Source of the DNA: Geobacter sp.
Lineage (GTDB): Bacteria; Desulfobacterota; Desulfuromonadia; Geobacterales; Geobacteraceae
DNA length: 38,258 nt
Assembly (NCBI GenBank): GCA_027356255.1
Contig: DAIEGL010000253.1
Coordinates: forward strand, 1-38,258
Direction of reading: 5' to 3'
Shown here piece by piece: positions 10,580-19,120 of the stretch (position 1 is the stretch's first letter; every line of letters begins with the position of its first letter). The notes beneath the pieces were generated by a model that worked only from the letters and a program-made list of their open reading frames with translations, had not been told where the DNA came from and did no database searches. The translations under genes were made by a program, and so were the position numbers.

Positions 10580-11439
10580 CCAGGAACCTGTTATGCGCGT
10601 GCCTGGCGGCTCTCCTCTTCCTGCCGGGATGCAAAATCCAGGACCTTACCCCGGAACAGATCGGCATGATATCCAGGTCGCTTACTACCACGATCAAGAC
10701 CGCCAGGCCCATCAGCGACGAGGAGGAGTATTACGTCGGCCGTGCAGTAGCTGCCCGGATACTCTCCACTAACCATCTGGTGAACAACAAGAAGCTGACC
10801 GACTATGTGAATCTGGTGGGGCAGTCGGTCGCCATCCACTCGGAGAAGCCGTTCACCTACGGCGGATATCATTTTGCCGTCCTGGACGATAGCCAGATAA
10901 ACGCTTTTGCCTGCCCGGGCGGCATCATCTTCATCACCCGCGGCATGGTGAATGCCGTTAAGGACGAGGACGAACTGGCGGCCGTCCTTGCCCATGAAGT
11001 GGGGCACATCAACCACCGCGACGGCATCAACGCCATCTCCCAGTCGCGCTGGACTGAGGCGCTGACCGTCATCGGCGCCGATGCAGCCAAGACCTACGGT
11101 TCGCAGGACGCAGCCAAACTGGCAGGGCTTTTCGAGGGCTCCATCGACGACGTCTTCAAGACCCTGGTGGTCAACGGCTACGGCCGCTCCCAGGAGTACG
11201 ACGCCGACCGCGCGTCCCTTGCTTATCTGGCTGCAACCGGCTATGAGCCTCGGGCGCTGAAAGACTTCCTCGAACGGATCGTGAAACAGAGCAAAGGCTC
11301 TGAGGGAGGGATCATGAAGACCCACCCTGCGACCAGCGACAGGATAGAGAACGTGATCGCCAATATGCCCGAGCAAAAGGCTGACCCGGCACTGGTTCAG
11401 ATGCGCAGCCGAAGGTTCGCCGCCGCCGTAGGCAGGTAA
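10576..11439 (+). CDS. M48-family metalloprotease lipoprotein
   Basis: This 287-residue protein has a lipoprotein signal peptide with lipobox LPGC, lipidated at Cys19. The zinc protease motif HEVGH lies at residues 140-144, and the third ligand is Glu207 in SQEYDAD. These are the hallmarks of periplasmic M48 proteases such as LoiP/YcaL and BepA-type proteins, which cut or chaperone misfolded outer-membrane proteins. No TPR tail is present, so it is closer to LoiP/YcaL than to BepA. The gene is coupled by ATGA overlap to the SH3 protein, which may guide it to the cell wall or act as a partner. The active-site residues look complete. Confidence 0.92.
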   Translation: MTRNLLCACLAALLFLPGCKIQDLTPEQIGMISRSLTTTIKTARPISDEEEYYVGRAVAARILSTNHLVNNKKLTDYVNLVGQSVAIHSEKPFTYGGYHFAVLDDSQINAFACPGGIIFITRGMVNAVKDEDELAAVLAHEVGHINHRDGINAISQSRWTEALTVIGADAAKTYGSQDAAKLAGLFEGSIDDVFKTLVVNGYGRSQEYDADRASLAYLAATGYEPRALKDFLERIVKQSKGSEGGIMKTHPATSDRIENVIANMPEQKADPALVQMRSRRFAAAVGR

Positions 11440-11490
11440 AGCCGCCCCCGAAACGAGAAACTGAATCCCCTCTGCGCCATCTGGTACGCC

Positions 11491-12741
11491 ATGACCCTCA
11501 CCGTTCTGATCTGTTATCTGCTCGTCACCGCAACGGAGTACTTCCTCCGCTTCCTTAATCTGCAATACTTGAAACAACACGGCTCCGAGGTTCCACCCGG
11601 TTTCGAGGGCGCCATCGACGCCGATACCCTGGCAAAAACCTCTGCGTACACCCTGGAGCAGAGCCGGCTTGGGCTTGTGGAGTCGCTTTTCGACAACGCC
11701 CTCCTCCTTTTGTTCCTCTTCGGCGGACTTCTTGTTTTTTACGACCGCTGGATTGCATTCCTCAGCGGCTCCTTTGTCTGGAACGGGGTGCTGTTTTTCC
11801 TAGTCCTTACCCTCATCCAGACCGCCATCGACATCCCGTTCAGCCTCTACGGAACCTTCCGGATAGAAAACCGCTATGGCTTCAACACCATGACCCCTAT
11901 CCTCTGGCTTTCCGACTTGGGCAAATCCCTGGCAGTTTCTTCGTTCATTCTGGCCCTGATGACCGCAGGAGCGTTTTCCCTGGTGCGCTGGAGCCCCGGT
12001 TTCTGGTGGCTCTGGGTCTGGGGGTTCGTTGCCCTGGTTTCCATATTCTTCATGTATCTCTCACCCTACCTGATCGAGCCCATGTTCCACAAGTTCGAGC
12101 CGGTGCAGGATGAGGAACTGGAGCAATGTATCCGGCAGCTCATGGAGAAGGCGGGGCTTCACGTCAGCCGCGTCATGCAGATGGACGCCTCGCGGCGGAG
12201 CCGGCACTCCAATGCCTATTTTACCGGGATCGGCCGGGTAAAACGGATCGTGCTCTACGATACGCTCCTTGCGCAAATGGAGCGGCAGGAGATCCTCACC
12301 ATTCTCGCCCATGAGGTCGGGCACTGGAAGAAGGGGCATGTGTGGAAACGTCTGGTCATGGCCGAGATTTCCGGTTTCCTCGGCTTCTACGCGGCCTTCA
12401 GGCTCCTCCAGTGGGGCGGCCTGCCGGGCGTGCTCGGCCTTCCCCACGCATCGTTTCCCGCCCAGCTGGTGATCGTGGGGTTCATTGGCTCGATCTTCAT
12501 GTTCCCCTTCACCGCCCTTTCCAGCTGGCTCTCGCGCAGGGACGAGCGCCAGGCGGACCGCTTCGCCGCGGAACTCTCCGGCACCCCCGTCGCCCTGGCA
12601 ACGGCGCTAGTCAAGCTCAACCGGGAAAACCTCGGCAATCTGCACCCCCACCCCCTCTATGCCAAGTTCTACTATTCCCACCCACCGGTCGTCGAAAGGG
12701 TGCAAACCCTCCACGATTCCGCCCGTGCGGCGGATGCCTGA
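11491..12741 (+). CDS. Ste24-like M48 membrane endopeptidase
   Basis: This 416-residue protein has about six or seven membrane helices, including two near residues 1-20 and 67-85, one at 97-115, two between 150 and 195, and a pair around 290-345. The CAAX-protease N-terminal family region precedes the peptidase M48 domain. Zinc ligands are His274 and His278 in HEVGH with Glu352 in DERQADRFAA; Glu275 is catalytic. Bacterial Ste24 homologues are thought to serve in membrane-protein quality control; prenylated CAAX substrates are not known in these organisms. The ATG at 11491 is the only plausible start in frame, but it has no clear ribosome binding site and lies 51 bases after the previous stop. 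Translation may depend on the upstream gene. Confidence 0.92.
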   Translation: MTLTVLICYLLVTATEYFLRFLNLQYLKQHGSEVPPGFEGAIDADTLAKTSAYTLEQSRLGLVESLFDNALLLLFLFGGLLVFYDRWIAFLSGSFVWNGVLFFLVLTLIQTAIDIPFSLYGTFRIENRYGFNTMTPILWLSDLGKSLAVSSFILALMTAGAFSLVRWSPGFWWLWVWGFVALVSIFFMYLSPYLIEPMFHKFEPVQDEELEQCIRQLMEKAGLHVSRVMQMDASRRSRHSNAYFTGIGRVKRIVLYDTLLAQMERQEILTILAHEVGHWKKGHVWKRLVMAEISGFLGFYAAFRLLQWGGLPGVLGLPHASFPAQLVIVGFIGSIFMFPFTALSSWLSRRDERQADRFAAELSGTPVALATALVKLNRENLGNLHPHPLYAKFYYSHPPVVERVQTLHDSARAADA

Positions 12742-12803
12742 ACCAACCCTTGTTTTTGTTTTTCATGGTTTCTATCGTTACTCCTATTTTTTCAGGTTGA
12801 TCG

Positions 12804-12832
12804 GTGACAAAACAGCCCTTCCGTGGTATAAA
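12804..12832 (+). promoter_or_regulatory. Promoter of the octaheme cytochrome
   Basis: GTGACA (12804-12809), a 17-bp spacer, then TATAAA (12827-12832). Each box matches five of six consensus positions. The cytochrome ATG lies 44 bases downstream of the -10 box. Confidence 0.6.
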
Positions 12833-12876
12833 ATGCACATTATGTAATATTAATGCGCAGCGATTGAGGAGGGCAC

Positions 12877-14250
12877 ATGCAACGGTCGGCAAGTTTGCTG
12901 AGACACTTGGCTACAGCAGCCCTGACGGGGGGCGTTCTGGCGCTCCTTGTTGCGGCTGCGGGGGCGGCAGAGTCCATGCACGCCGGGATCGAGAAGTACG
13001 AGGGGACCAGGACCTGCCTGGAGTGCCATGACACCTTGGGAAAGGAGGTCGCCATGAGCCTCCATTACCAGTTGCAGGCTGAGCCGCAGTTCATTGAGGG
13101 GTGGGATAAGGGAAAGACCGCAGGCATGCTCGTGAGCTATTGTCCCCCTCCCAATACGGTCGCCGGGCCCAACTGGCTTGGCACGCTCCAGTCCAATGAC
13201 CCCTCGAAGGGGACGCAGCCGGGCGGGTGCGGCCGGTGCCATATTGGTCTCGGCGCCAAGCCCAATCCTGTCGATAAGCTTACGGATGCGGATTACGAAA
13301 ACATCGACTGCCTTATCTGCCACGGACCCGACTATCAGAGGGTCGTGGTGAAGGAGGTGGTGAAGGGGAAGGCGAAGGGAAGGGAGGATGTCCGGTTCAG
13401 GCTTGCACCCGCTCCGGACGTGGATATCCTCAAGGTCGTGCGCAACGTAAAGAAGCCGACCAGCGACATGTGTCTCCGCTGCCATGCCATGGTCGGCGGC
13501 GGTCCCAACTTTAAGGGCGGGGTGATTCCCACCGCAGATACGGATGTACATACCTCCATGGGGATGAACTGCACGGAGTGCCACACCACCAAGCAGCACA
13601 GGATTGCCGGCGGGGGGGACCTCATGGTCCGGGAGCTGACCGATGTCAGGGTGGCGTGCGACAATTGCCACACGCTGGCGCCTCACAAGGGTGAGCAGGC
13701 GGACTTCCTCAATCGGCACGTGGAGCGCATCGCCTGCCAGACCTGCCATATCCCGGCCATAGCCCGCGACCCGAAAATGCCGACCCTTGTGGAGCGCGAC
13801 TGGACCAAGCCGGTACTTGACGCGAAGAGCGGCCTGTACGGGCCGGCCGACAAGACGGCGAACAACGTAAGACCGGAATACCTCTGGTGGAACGGGACCA
13901 TGCAGGCGAACAATGAGCCCGTCGGCGCGAAGAGAGACCGGAAATCCAGGATCTACCCCTGGAAGCGGACCAACTACACGGTTATCGCCGATGCCGCCAC
14001 CGGCATGCCGGTCCATATAAAGTCGAGCGCGTATGCGCAGAGCGGCGATCCGGCCGCAGCAGCCGTAAAAGGAGCCGTGGAGGCGAAGCAGCGGTACAGC
14101 GGCGAGTGGAAAGGTGTCCGGGAGCCGGTGCGGTATGCGCTCAACCACCAGGTGGCCCCCAAGTCCGAATCGCTCCAGTGCGACGCCTGCCACAGCGAGA
14201 ACACCATCCTGGACTTCAAGGCGCTCGGGATGAGGAGCAGGAGAAAATAG
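12877..14250 (+). CDS. Octaheme c-type cytochrome
   Basis: This 457-residue exported protein has a signal peptide (cleavage near residue 31) and eight CXXCH heme sites, with first cysteines at residues 47, 118, 145, 199, 232, 261, 287 and 435. Seven lie in the first 291 residues; the eighth is separated by a heme-free stretch of about 140 residues with many Trp, Tyr and Arg, near the C-terminus. No alternative CXXCK or CX15CH active-site motif was seen, so it is not an obvious nitrite or tetrathionate reductase. The protein most likely carries electrons in the periplasm for metal or other extracellular respiration. The start has GGAGGG at 12868-12873. No terminase or oxidoreductase partner is adjacent. 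Exact redox partner and substrate are unknown. Confidence 0.93.
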   Translation: MQRSASLLRHLATAALTGGVLALLVAAAGAAESMHAGIEKYEGTRTCLECHDTLGKEVAMSLHYQLQAEPQFIEGWDKGKTAGMLVSYCPPPNTVAGPNWLGTLQSNDPSKGTQPGGCGRCHIGLGAKPNPVDKLTDADYENIDCLICHGPDYQRVVVKEVVKGKAKGREDVRFRLAPAPDVDILKVVRNVKKPTSDMCLRCHAMVGGGPNFKGGVIPTADTDVHTSMGMNCTECHTTKQHRIAGGGDLMVRELTDVRVACDNCHTLAPHKGEQADFLNRHVERIACQTCHIPAIARDPKMPTLVERDWTKPVLDAKSGLYGPADKTANNVRPEYLWWNGTMQANNEPVGAKRDRKSRIYPWKRTNYTVIADAATGMPVHIKSSAYAQSGDPAAAAVKGAVEAKQRYSGEWKGVREPVRYALNHQVAPKSESLQCDACHSENTILDFKALGMRSRRK

Positions 14251-14461
14251 CTTTCGGAGGAAGGACGTCTGCCGTGACTTCGTCCGTTCGTTCGGTCGCC
14301 GTAGCTGCGGACCTTGCACCGTCCGTCCATGTAATCGGCTGAACATCCGTTTGCAGGTGAAGGAGCTTCGTTCAACATTGGGCGAGTGTCCGCTCGCCGC
14401 TACGGCTCTGTCACTCACTCCCGAAGCCACGACAGCCGTCCTTGGAAATGTCGGAAAAACC
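14251..14461. other. Intergenic region between converging genes
   Basis: No gene is supported here. A hairpin GGCGAG/CTCGCC around 14380-14397 could help end the cytochrome transcript, but no T-run follows. CCGTAGC near 14304 and GCTACGG near 14400 form a distant inverted repeat. Confidence 0.45.
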
Positions 14462-14492
14462 AAAAAAAGCCACGGCGATGTCGCCGGGGCTT
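14462..14492 (-). terminator. Rho-independent terminator of the gsp operon
   Basis: Read on the minus strand, AAGCC-CGGCGA pairs with TCGCCG-GGCTT with one mismatch and a short loop, then seven T residues follow. It lies 38 bases after the gspN stop. Confidence 0.9.
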
Positions 14493-14530
14493 CTGCATGC
14501 CGGTTGATTGTAGCCTCGGGTTTTATCGGG

Positions 14531-15373
14531 TCATAACAACGCCGGTTTCCCCAGGGTTCCCCTGACCGGGATCTGGTAATGTCCGGGGGAGCTCTGGTAT
14601 TTGAGGAGCAGGAGGAAGACGAATTTCTGCTTTTCGAGAAACTCGGCCTTCGGCATCAGCTCCAGGGTCAGGTTCAGGGGGGCGGCGCCCATGGGGGTCG
14701 TGAGCGGCATGTCCCCCTTGAGCCGCACATAGAGGCCATCACCCTCCAGGTTCAGGCTGTCCAGGGTGGCCTTGCCGCCGCCTATGCGGAGCATCCCCTG
14801 CACCGTCTTGTAGGAGGCGTCCGGAAGGGGCATCCCGCCGATCTTCACTCCCTGCAACTGGGCATCCTTCACGGCCAGCCGCAGTTCTCCGGTCGCGTCG
14901 TTCTGTTTCCCCCTGAAACTTCCCTTGACGTTGAGCTCTCCCTTCACCTGGGCACCGGTCACGCTCTGGAAAAAAGGTATCTCGTCCAGCCGCACATCGG
15001 CGATCTCCAGGGATGAGACCCCCTTTTTCAGCGACGCGAACTCACCATTTACCTCACCCTTGCCTATGGTCCCCCGGAAGGCGATGACCACCTTTCCGGT
15101 GAAGAGGGGGAGGATACGGAGCTTTGCCGTGGCCCGGCCGAATTTCAGCAGCGCCCCGCGGTCGGAATCGATCTCCAGCTCCCTGGCCCGAAGGCCTATG
15201 GGGAAGGCCAGTCCGAAGCCGGCGGCGCGCATGGTGTATCCCTGGGTTTCCAGGGCACGGCTGACGACCCCCTTCAACTCCCTGTTGGGAATGAAGAGGA
15301 TGGTGAGGACAATCAGGCAGAATAGGGCGGCGGGAATCCCCACCCCTATGAGGAGGAAACGGCTGCGGTTCAT
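14531..15373 (-). CDS. gspN: Type II secretion system protein GspN
   Basis: This 280-residue protein has one N-terminal membrane helix (about 6-28) and a large periplasmic part, the layout of GspN, an accessory type II secretion component found in a subset of systems. The N-terminal region resembles AsmA-like proteins (GLRARELEIDSDRGALLKFG, then KVVIAFRGTIGKGEVNGEF). The C-terminal half has the GspN-type beta-rich domain ending ..YQIPVRGTLGKPAL. Its start overlaps the gspM stop by four bases (ATGA), and it is the last gene before the operon terminator. GspN's exact function is not well known; it may assist secretin assembly. Confidence 0.88.
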   Translation of the reverse strand: MNRSRFLLIGVGIPAALFCLIVLTILFIPNRELKGVVSRALETQGYTMRAAGFGLAFPIGLRARELEIDSDRGALLKFGRATAKLRILPLFTGKVVIAFRGTIGKGEVNGEFASLKKGVSSLEIADVRLDEIPFFQSVTGAQVKGELNVKGSFRGKQNDATGELRLAVKDAQLQGVKIGGMPLPDASYKTVQGMLRIGGGKATLDSLNLEGDGLYVRLKGDMPLTTPMGAAPLNLTLELMPKAEFLEKQKFVFLLLLKYQSSPGHYQIPVRGTLGKPALL

Positions 15374-15918
15374 CGCGCTCCTTGCTGGGCGGCCTTTATC
15401 AGGGCGACCGTCAGGGTCAGGTCAAGCCTTGACGGGTCGTCGAAGCGGCTCTTAATCACGGCCTTTTTGACGGATACGGGCTTTGCGCCTTTTTCCAGCC
15501 TGAAGAGGAGGTTCACCGCTTCGTTGGCGGTCAACCCTTCGATCTTCACCTCGGCGGCGTCCTCCACGTACCCGGGGATGTCTTCACCCTTCACCGGCTT
15601 GATCTGGGTGTTTTTCCCCTTGATCCCGATCTCTTCAATGACCTTTGCCGGCGAATCGTCGGGACGGGTTGCAGCAAGGCGGTTGGCAAGCCTCTGCGCG
15701 CCGGAGTTCGCCTCCTGGTAGCGCAGCTTCAGCATGAGCATTTCGGCGATGTCTGCTTCCCTCGCAGCTCGTTTCTTCTCCAGAGCGGCAACCTGTTTGT
15801 TGGCTGCAGAGAGGAGCACCGCCAAAAGGAGGATGGCAGCAATCCCCATCCCCCAGCGGAGGCGGGTCTTTTCATCCATGTTCTTATAGGTTTCCGTCAG
15901 GAGGTGCAGGTATTTCAT
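15370..15918 (-). CDS. gspM: Type II secretion inner-membrane protein GspM
   Basis: This 182-residue protein is of usual GspM size. A short cytoplasmic N-terminus precedes one membrane helix (about residues 24-42, MGIAAILLLAVLLSA). A coiled-coil segment (about 45-85) and a small ferredoxin-like periplasmic domain follow. GspM binds GspL and helps form the inner-membrane platform that connects the ATPase to the growing pseudopilus. Both ends overlap neighbours by four bases (ATGA), giving translational coupling with gspL and gspN. Confidence 0.88.
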   Translation of the reverse strand: MKYLHLLTETYKNMDEKTRLRWGMGIAAILLLAVLLSAANKQVAALEKKRAAREADIAEMLMLKLRYQEANSGAQRLANRLAATRPDDSPAKVIEEIGIKGKNTQIKPVKGEDIPGYVEDAAEVKIEGLTANEAVNLLFRLEKGAKPVSVKKAVIKSRFDDPSRLDLTLTVALIKAAQQGAR

Positions 15919-17252
15919 TTTTCCCCCTCCTTTACCGTTCCGCGCAGGACAAAGGTGACGCTTCCGTCCGTCCGGGACTTTATCTCGCCCACCTCGGCAT
16001 CGCTCAAGACATCGGCCGCACGCAACTTGAAATCGTTGACCGCCTGGATGGATCGGGCATCCCCCTTGAGACGCACCTGATTGCCGTCGATCTCGGCCTC
16101 GTAAACCCCGAAGACGTCGTCACCCTTGGCCTCGGCCACCTTTTTCAGGACCGCCAGCACATTGCTCGTGGTCTTGCCGCTGTTCAGGCGCTTGATCTCT
16201 GCGCGAAGCTCTGCAACCTCGTCTACCGGTTTTTTCCGGGTGGGGAACACCTCACGGTAGATGGCTTTGATGGAGTTGTTCAGCGAATCCACATCCTTCT
16301 TCGCCAGGTAATAACGGAGGCCGACCTCGGCAAAGAGGAGGATGACGAAGCCGGCGGCGAGAAACATGGAGAGGCGCAGTTTCTTCAGGGCCTTTGCCTG
16401 GCCCGCGGTGTAGGCAAGCGCGCCGCTGCGCAGGTTTACCGGATCACCGGCGGTGACGTCCCTGGCAATTGCATAGGTGCCGGCAAGATCCCGGGCTGCA
16501 TCGGCATTGGCGGCGAAGGTTTCGAGAAATTTGCCGTCCAGCGGGAGCGGCGGGAAGGAAGAGACTTTTTCCCCGGCGTGCTCCGCCGAAACGGCATCCT
16601 TCTGTGAATGCCCTCCGTGGGAAAAGACCCGGTCCACCACGATCCCTTTGCCGATCTCCAGCGCTGCCAGCGTCTTCGCGACCTCTGCATCAGGATCTCC
16701 GGCGGCCAGGGCACGGAAATAGAGCGGCTTGCCGTTATTGTATACCGCCAGCGCCTCCCCGTCGGTGACGGCAACCGTGCCGCTCGCCGCTTCCGCCGGG
16801 ATGAGGTGCTGCCAACTGAAGAGCGAGGCAGTGACCATTTCCGGCTCCATCCCGGTTTCCGTCATCACCCCGATCAGGTTCTCCACCGCGTGCCTCTTTG
16901 CCCAGACGGCGAGGACCTTCCCCCCGTCGAGGGTGAGTGCGTCGAACACCAGTTCGTCCGCATCGACAGCGGTTTCGCCCTTTAGCTCCAGTGGTAGAAG
17001 TTCCCTGACCTTGCGCCTGTCGCTCAACGGGAGCTCCAGTTCGCGCATGCCGATCTGTCCGGCGGGGATGGCCAGTATTACCCGGCGCTCCTCCCGGTCC
17101 GCGGGGACGAACTCCTCCACGAGACGGGAAAAAGAGTCCTCATGGCCGAGATGGTGGCGGGTCGCCTCCACAAAGCTGAGCACCCCCCGTTTCCTGCGGA
17201 ACGTGGCAAAGAGGAGCTCGTTTCGTTTAACTTCCACGATGAGCAGATTCAT
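15915..17252 (-). CDS. gspL: Type II secretion inner-membrane protein GspL
   Basis: This 445-residue protein recruits the GspE ATPase to the inner membrane. Residues about 1-280 form the cytoplasmic actin-like/PilM-like domain (FRRKRGVLSFVEA..., VILAIPAGQIGMRELELPLS, TVAVTDGEALAVYNNG). A membrane helix at about 295-315 (MFLAAGFVILLFAEVGL) is followed by a coiled coil and a ferredoxin-like periplasmic domain (about 370-440) that pairs with GspM. Its ATG shares one base with the gspK stop (TGATG), and its stop overlaps the gspM start. Sequence identity of GspL proteins is low across bacteria, so the call rests on layout and operon position. Confidence 0.9.
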   Translation of the reverse strand: MNLLIVEVKRNELLFATFRRKRGVLSFVEATRHHLGHEDSFSRLVEEFVPADREERRVILAIPAGQIGMRELELPLSDRRKVRELLPLELKGETAVDADELVFDALTLDGGKVLAVWAKRHAVENLIGVMTETGMEPEMVTASLFSWQHLIPAEAASGTVAVTDGEALAVYNNGKPLYFRALAAGDPDAEVAKTLAALEIGKGIVVDRVFSHGGHSQKDAVSAEHAGEKVSSFPPLPLDGKFLETFAANADAARDLAGTYAIARDVTAGDPVNLRSGALAYTAGQAKALKKLRLSMFLAAGFVILLFAEVGLRYYLAKKDVDSLNNSIKAIYREVFPTRKKPVDEVAELRAEIKRLNSGKTTSNVLAVLKKVAEAKGDDVFGVYEAEIDGNQVRLKGDARSIQAVNDFKLRAADVLSDAEVGEIKSRTDGSVTFVLRGTVKEGEK

Positions 17253-18163
17253 CAGAATTCTCTCCAGTACAGATACTTCTTGTTAGAGATGCGCACCACC
17301 GCCTCGACGGTACGGGTGGTTTCCCCGACGGTGGCCGTTGAGGTGATGCGGTAAACATCTCCTTTCGTGAAAACAATTTTAGTGCCATACAGCCCTGTTG
17401 CCAAATTCTGGTCGCCCAAGGCATCTCCCAATTGTTTAGTGTTTTCGAACGGCCGCTGAGCGAGGACTTGTTTTGCCTTGTCCGGACCGATTTGAGGGTC
17501 AATCGCCTCAATAATCTCCTCTGGAGCGGTATTGATGTTGATTGCTTGCTGGTCGCTATAGACGGTCACCAGGGATTTGAGCTTCTCTATTGACGCCCCG
17601 GCGAACCCCTTAACCAGCGCTAGCTCCTCGACGGTGTCCAGCGGCCCATTTTTTGCCGCGTAAGGCGGTGTTAGCGTGCTGTAATACTGCGTTTTTGCCC
17701 CGTTTGGATGGGGTATTTCGTTGTTGCCGCGCCAGTCAGCTAATGCTTGGACGAGACCCTCGCTGTCTTTGAAATTTAAGATTCTGAAAAGACGGCCTGC
17801 CATCTCAGCTGTTGTTGGATCAGCTTGTATGTCGCCGGTTGGAGGAAACCGGTTCAGGTTCAGCTTGCCGCTCTCATCCTGGATGGTGATTACGAGCTTT
17901 CCCTCATCCTCCTCAAATGTGAGGGGTTGAGCCAGGAGCTTATACAGGCTGACGTACGTTTGATCCTTATTGGCAAAACTAAGTAACGCCTCGGCGCCTT
18001 CTTCTCCCGACGCGGCGAGAATGCCCGCCTGCTGGGCCGCCACGAAATTGTGGCCAAGCGACGTGTCCACGTAGACCTCGTCGACGAATTCGGCGGTCAG
18101 TGCCACGAGGAGCGCGGTGACGATAAGGGTTATGACAAGGGCGAAGCCACGCTCGTCCCTCAC
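17252..18163 (-). CDS. gspK: Type II secretion minor pseudopilin GspK
   Basis: This 303-residue protein has a short leader (MRDERG) cut by prepilin peptidase before Phe, then the hydrophobic helix FALVITLIVTALLVALTAEF. Position 5 of the mature protein is Ile, not the Glu found in other pseudopilins; this is the known mark of GspK, which sits at the pseudopilus tip. The long insert with helix-hairpin-helix-like repeats (PLDTVEELALVKGF, ININTAPEEIIEAI) is also typical. It overlaps gspJ by four bases and gspL by one. Codon use and AT content from about 17360 to 18000 look higher in A/T than in neighbouring genes. Confidence 0.93.
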   Translation of the reverse strand: MRDERGFALVITLIVTALLVALTAEFVDEVYVDTSLGHNFVAAQQAGILAASGEEGAEALLSFANKDQTYVSLYKLLAQPLTFEEDEGKLVITIQDESGKLNLNRFPPTGDIQADPTTAEMAGRLFRILNFKDSEGLVQALADWRGNNEIPHPNGAKTQYYSTLTPPYAAKNGPLDTVEELALVKGFAGASIEKLKSLVTVYSDQQAININTAPEEIIEAIDPQIGPDKAKQVLAQRPFENTKQLGDALGDQNLATGLYGTKIVFTKGDVYRITSTATVGETTRTVEAVVRISNKKYLYWREF

Positions 18164-18798
18164 GGCACGATCCTCGTTTTGACCGTGGCGGTGTATTCCA
18201 CGATCTTCTCGCCATCCTTAACTTGCAGGGTTATCCTGACAGCCTTGGGGAGTCCGCTGTTCAGTGCGGCGTTAGTGTCCCAAGTCCTGACCCATTTCCC
18301 CCCCGTGCCCTGGCACTCCACTAGAAATCCTTCCAGCTCCTCCATTTGCGGGTAAGGGTATGGCTTGACGTTGAGGTAGTAAAAATCGTGTGCTTCCCTC
18401 GTCAGGACGATCTTGTTGTTGTCTTTCTCGACGGGCTTGTATGTCAGATCCATCAGGTCCGAGTGGGGCTGGGGATCGCCGCTTGGTGGAGCGATTGCCG
18501 TGAAATGCAGGGTGGATGCCGGCTTGCCAAAAAAATCCCTGTCCTCGACGACAAAACAAAGTCTATTGCCTTGGCTGTTCGACTGGGGCTTGAAATACGC
18601 CGAGGCTATCTCCCGACGAAGCATGTCCAGGGTTGTGCGCAGCTCCCGTCGCGCTTCCATGCCGGACACGGCCGATTCTCGCCCGTTCATCAGGGAAAAA
18701 TAGGTGCCGTAGAGCGCTCCGCTGAGGATGACGAGAAGCGCCATGGCTACCAGCAGCTCCAGGAGCGTAAAACCATTATTTTGCGATGTATTCGACAA
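18160..18798 (-). CDS. gspJ: Type II secretion minor pseudopilin GspJ
   Basis: This 212-residue pseudopilin has a 9-residue leader (MSNTSQNNG) and the processed helix FTLLELLVAMALLVILSGAL, with Glu5 present. GspJ joins GspI and GspK in the tip complex. There is no ATG or GTG start. In-frame TTG codons lie at 18831 and 18798. The shorter form is preferred because pseudopilin leaders are short. A strong GGAGGAG lies at 18823-18817, but 18 bases from that TTG, and a non-standard ATA at 18810 would have better spacing. The gene overlaps the end of gspI by 23 bases and shares ATGA with gspK. The exact start is uncertain. Confidence 0.88.
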   Translation of the reverse strand: MSNTSQNNGFTLLELLVAMALLVILSGALYGTYFSLMNGRESAVSGMEARRELRTTLDMLRREIASAYFKPQSNSQGNRLCFVVEDRDFFGKPASTLHFTAIAPPSGDPQPHSDLMDLTYKPVEKDNNKIVLTREAHDFYYLNVKPYPYPQMEELEGFLVECQGTGGKWVRTWDTNAALNSGLPKAVRITLQVKDGEKIVEYTATVKTRIVP

Positions 18799-19120
18799 GG
18801 GACAGTTTATTTTTGTCTCCTCCCCACCCAACAGTCAGTACCACCTTGTTCAGGACGGGCAAATCCGTGGGGGATGTATCCACCTGCCAGGTCATTTCCG
18901 GGTGGTCCGGGGCGAAGGTCCCTTTCTTTTCCTGCAGGTTATTTATGTCGATGTCTTCCCACTCGTCCATCTTTTCCCGCGCCAGCAGGACGGCTATGGT
19001 CTCTTCCTTGTCGCGGGCGACCACGGACAGATGGTAATTGAAGGAAGTGATGACGGTCAGCACCACCCCCGCCATGATCGCCAGAGCAATCATTATTTCC
19101 AGGAGGGTGAACCCCTTCAC
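18776..19120 (-). CDS. gspI: Type II secretion minor pseudopilin GspI
   Basis: This 114-residue pseudopilin has a three-residue leader (MKG) before FTLLEIMIALAIMAGVVLTV with Glu5. The C-terminal domain (AVLLAREKMDEWEDID, then MTWQVDTSP and a beta sheet) is typical for GspI, which starts pseudopilus assembly with GspJ and GspK. Its ATG overlaps the gspH stop by four bases. Confidence 0.92.
   Translation of the reverse strand: MKGFTLLEIMIALAIMAGVVLTVITSFNYHLSVVARDKEETIAVLLAREKMDEWEDIDINNLQEKKGTFAPDHPEMTWQVDTSPTDLPVLNKVVLTVGWGGDKNKLSLVEYIAK

Noticed and set aside
12850-14463. A 537-codon open frame on the minus strand opposite the octaheme cytochrome
   Set aside because: The plus strand encodes a complete signal peptide and eight heme sites with a promoter and ribosome binding site. 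The minus frame is a by-product of GC-rich codon use and has no recognisable domain.
14351-14536. A 61-codon plus-strand frame between the cytochrome and gspN
   Set aside because: It reads through the gsp terminator and has no ribosome binding site or recognisable content.
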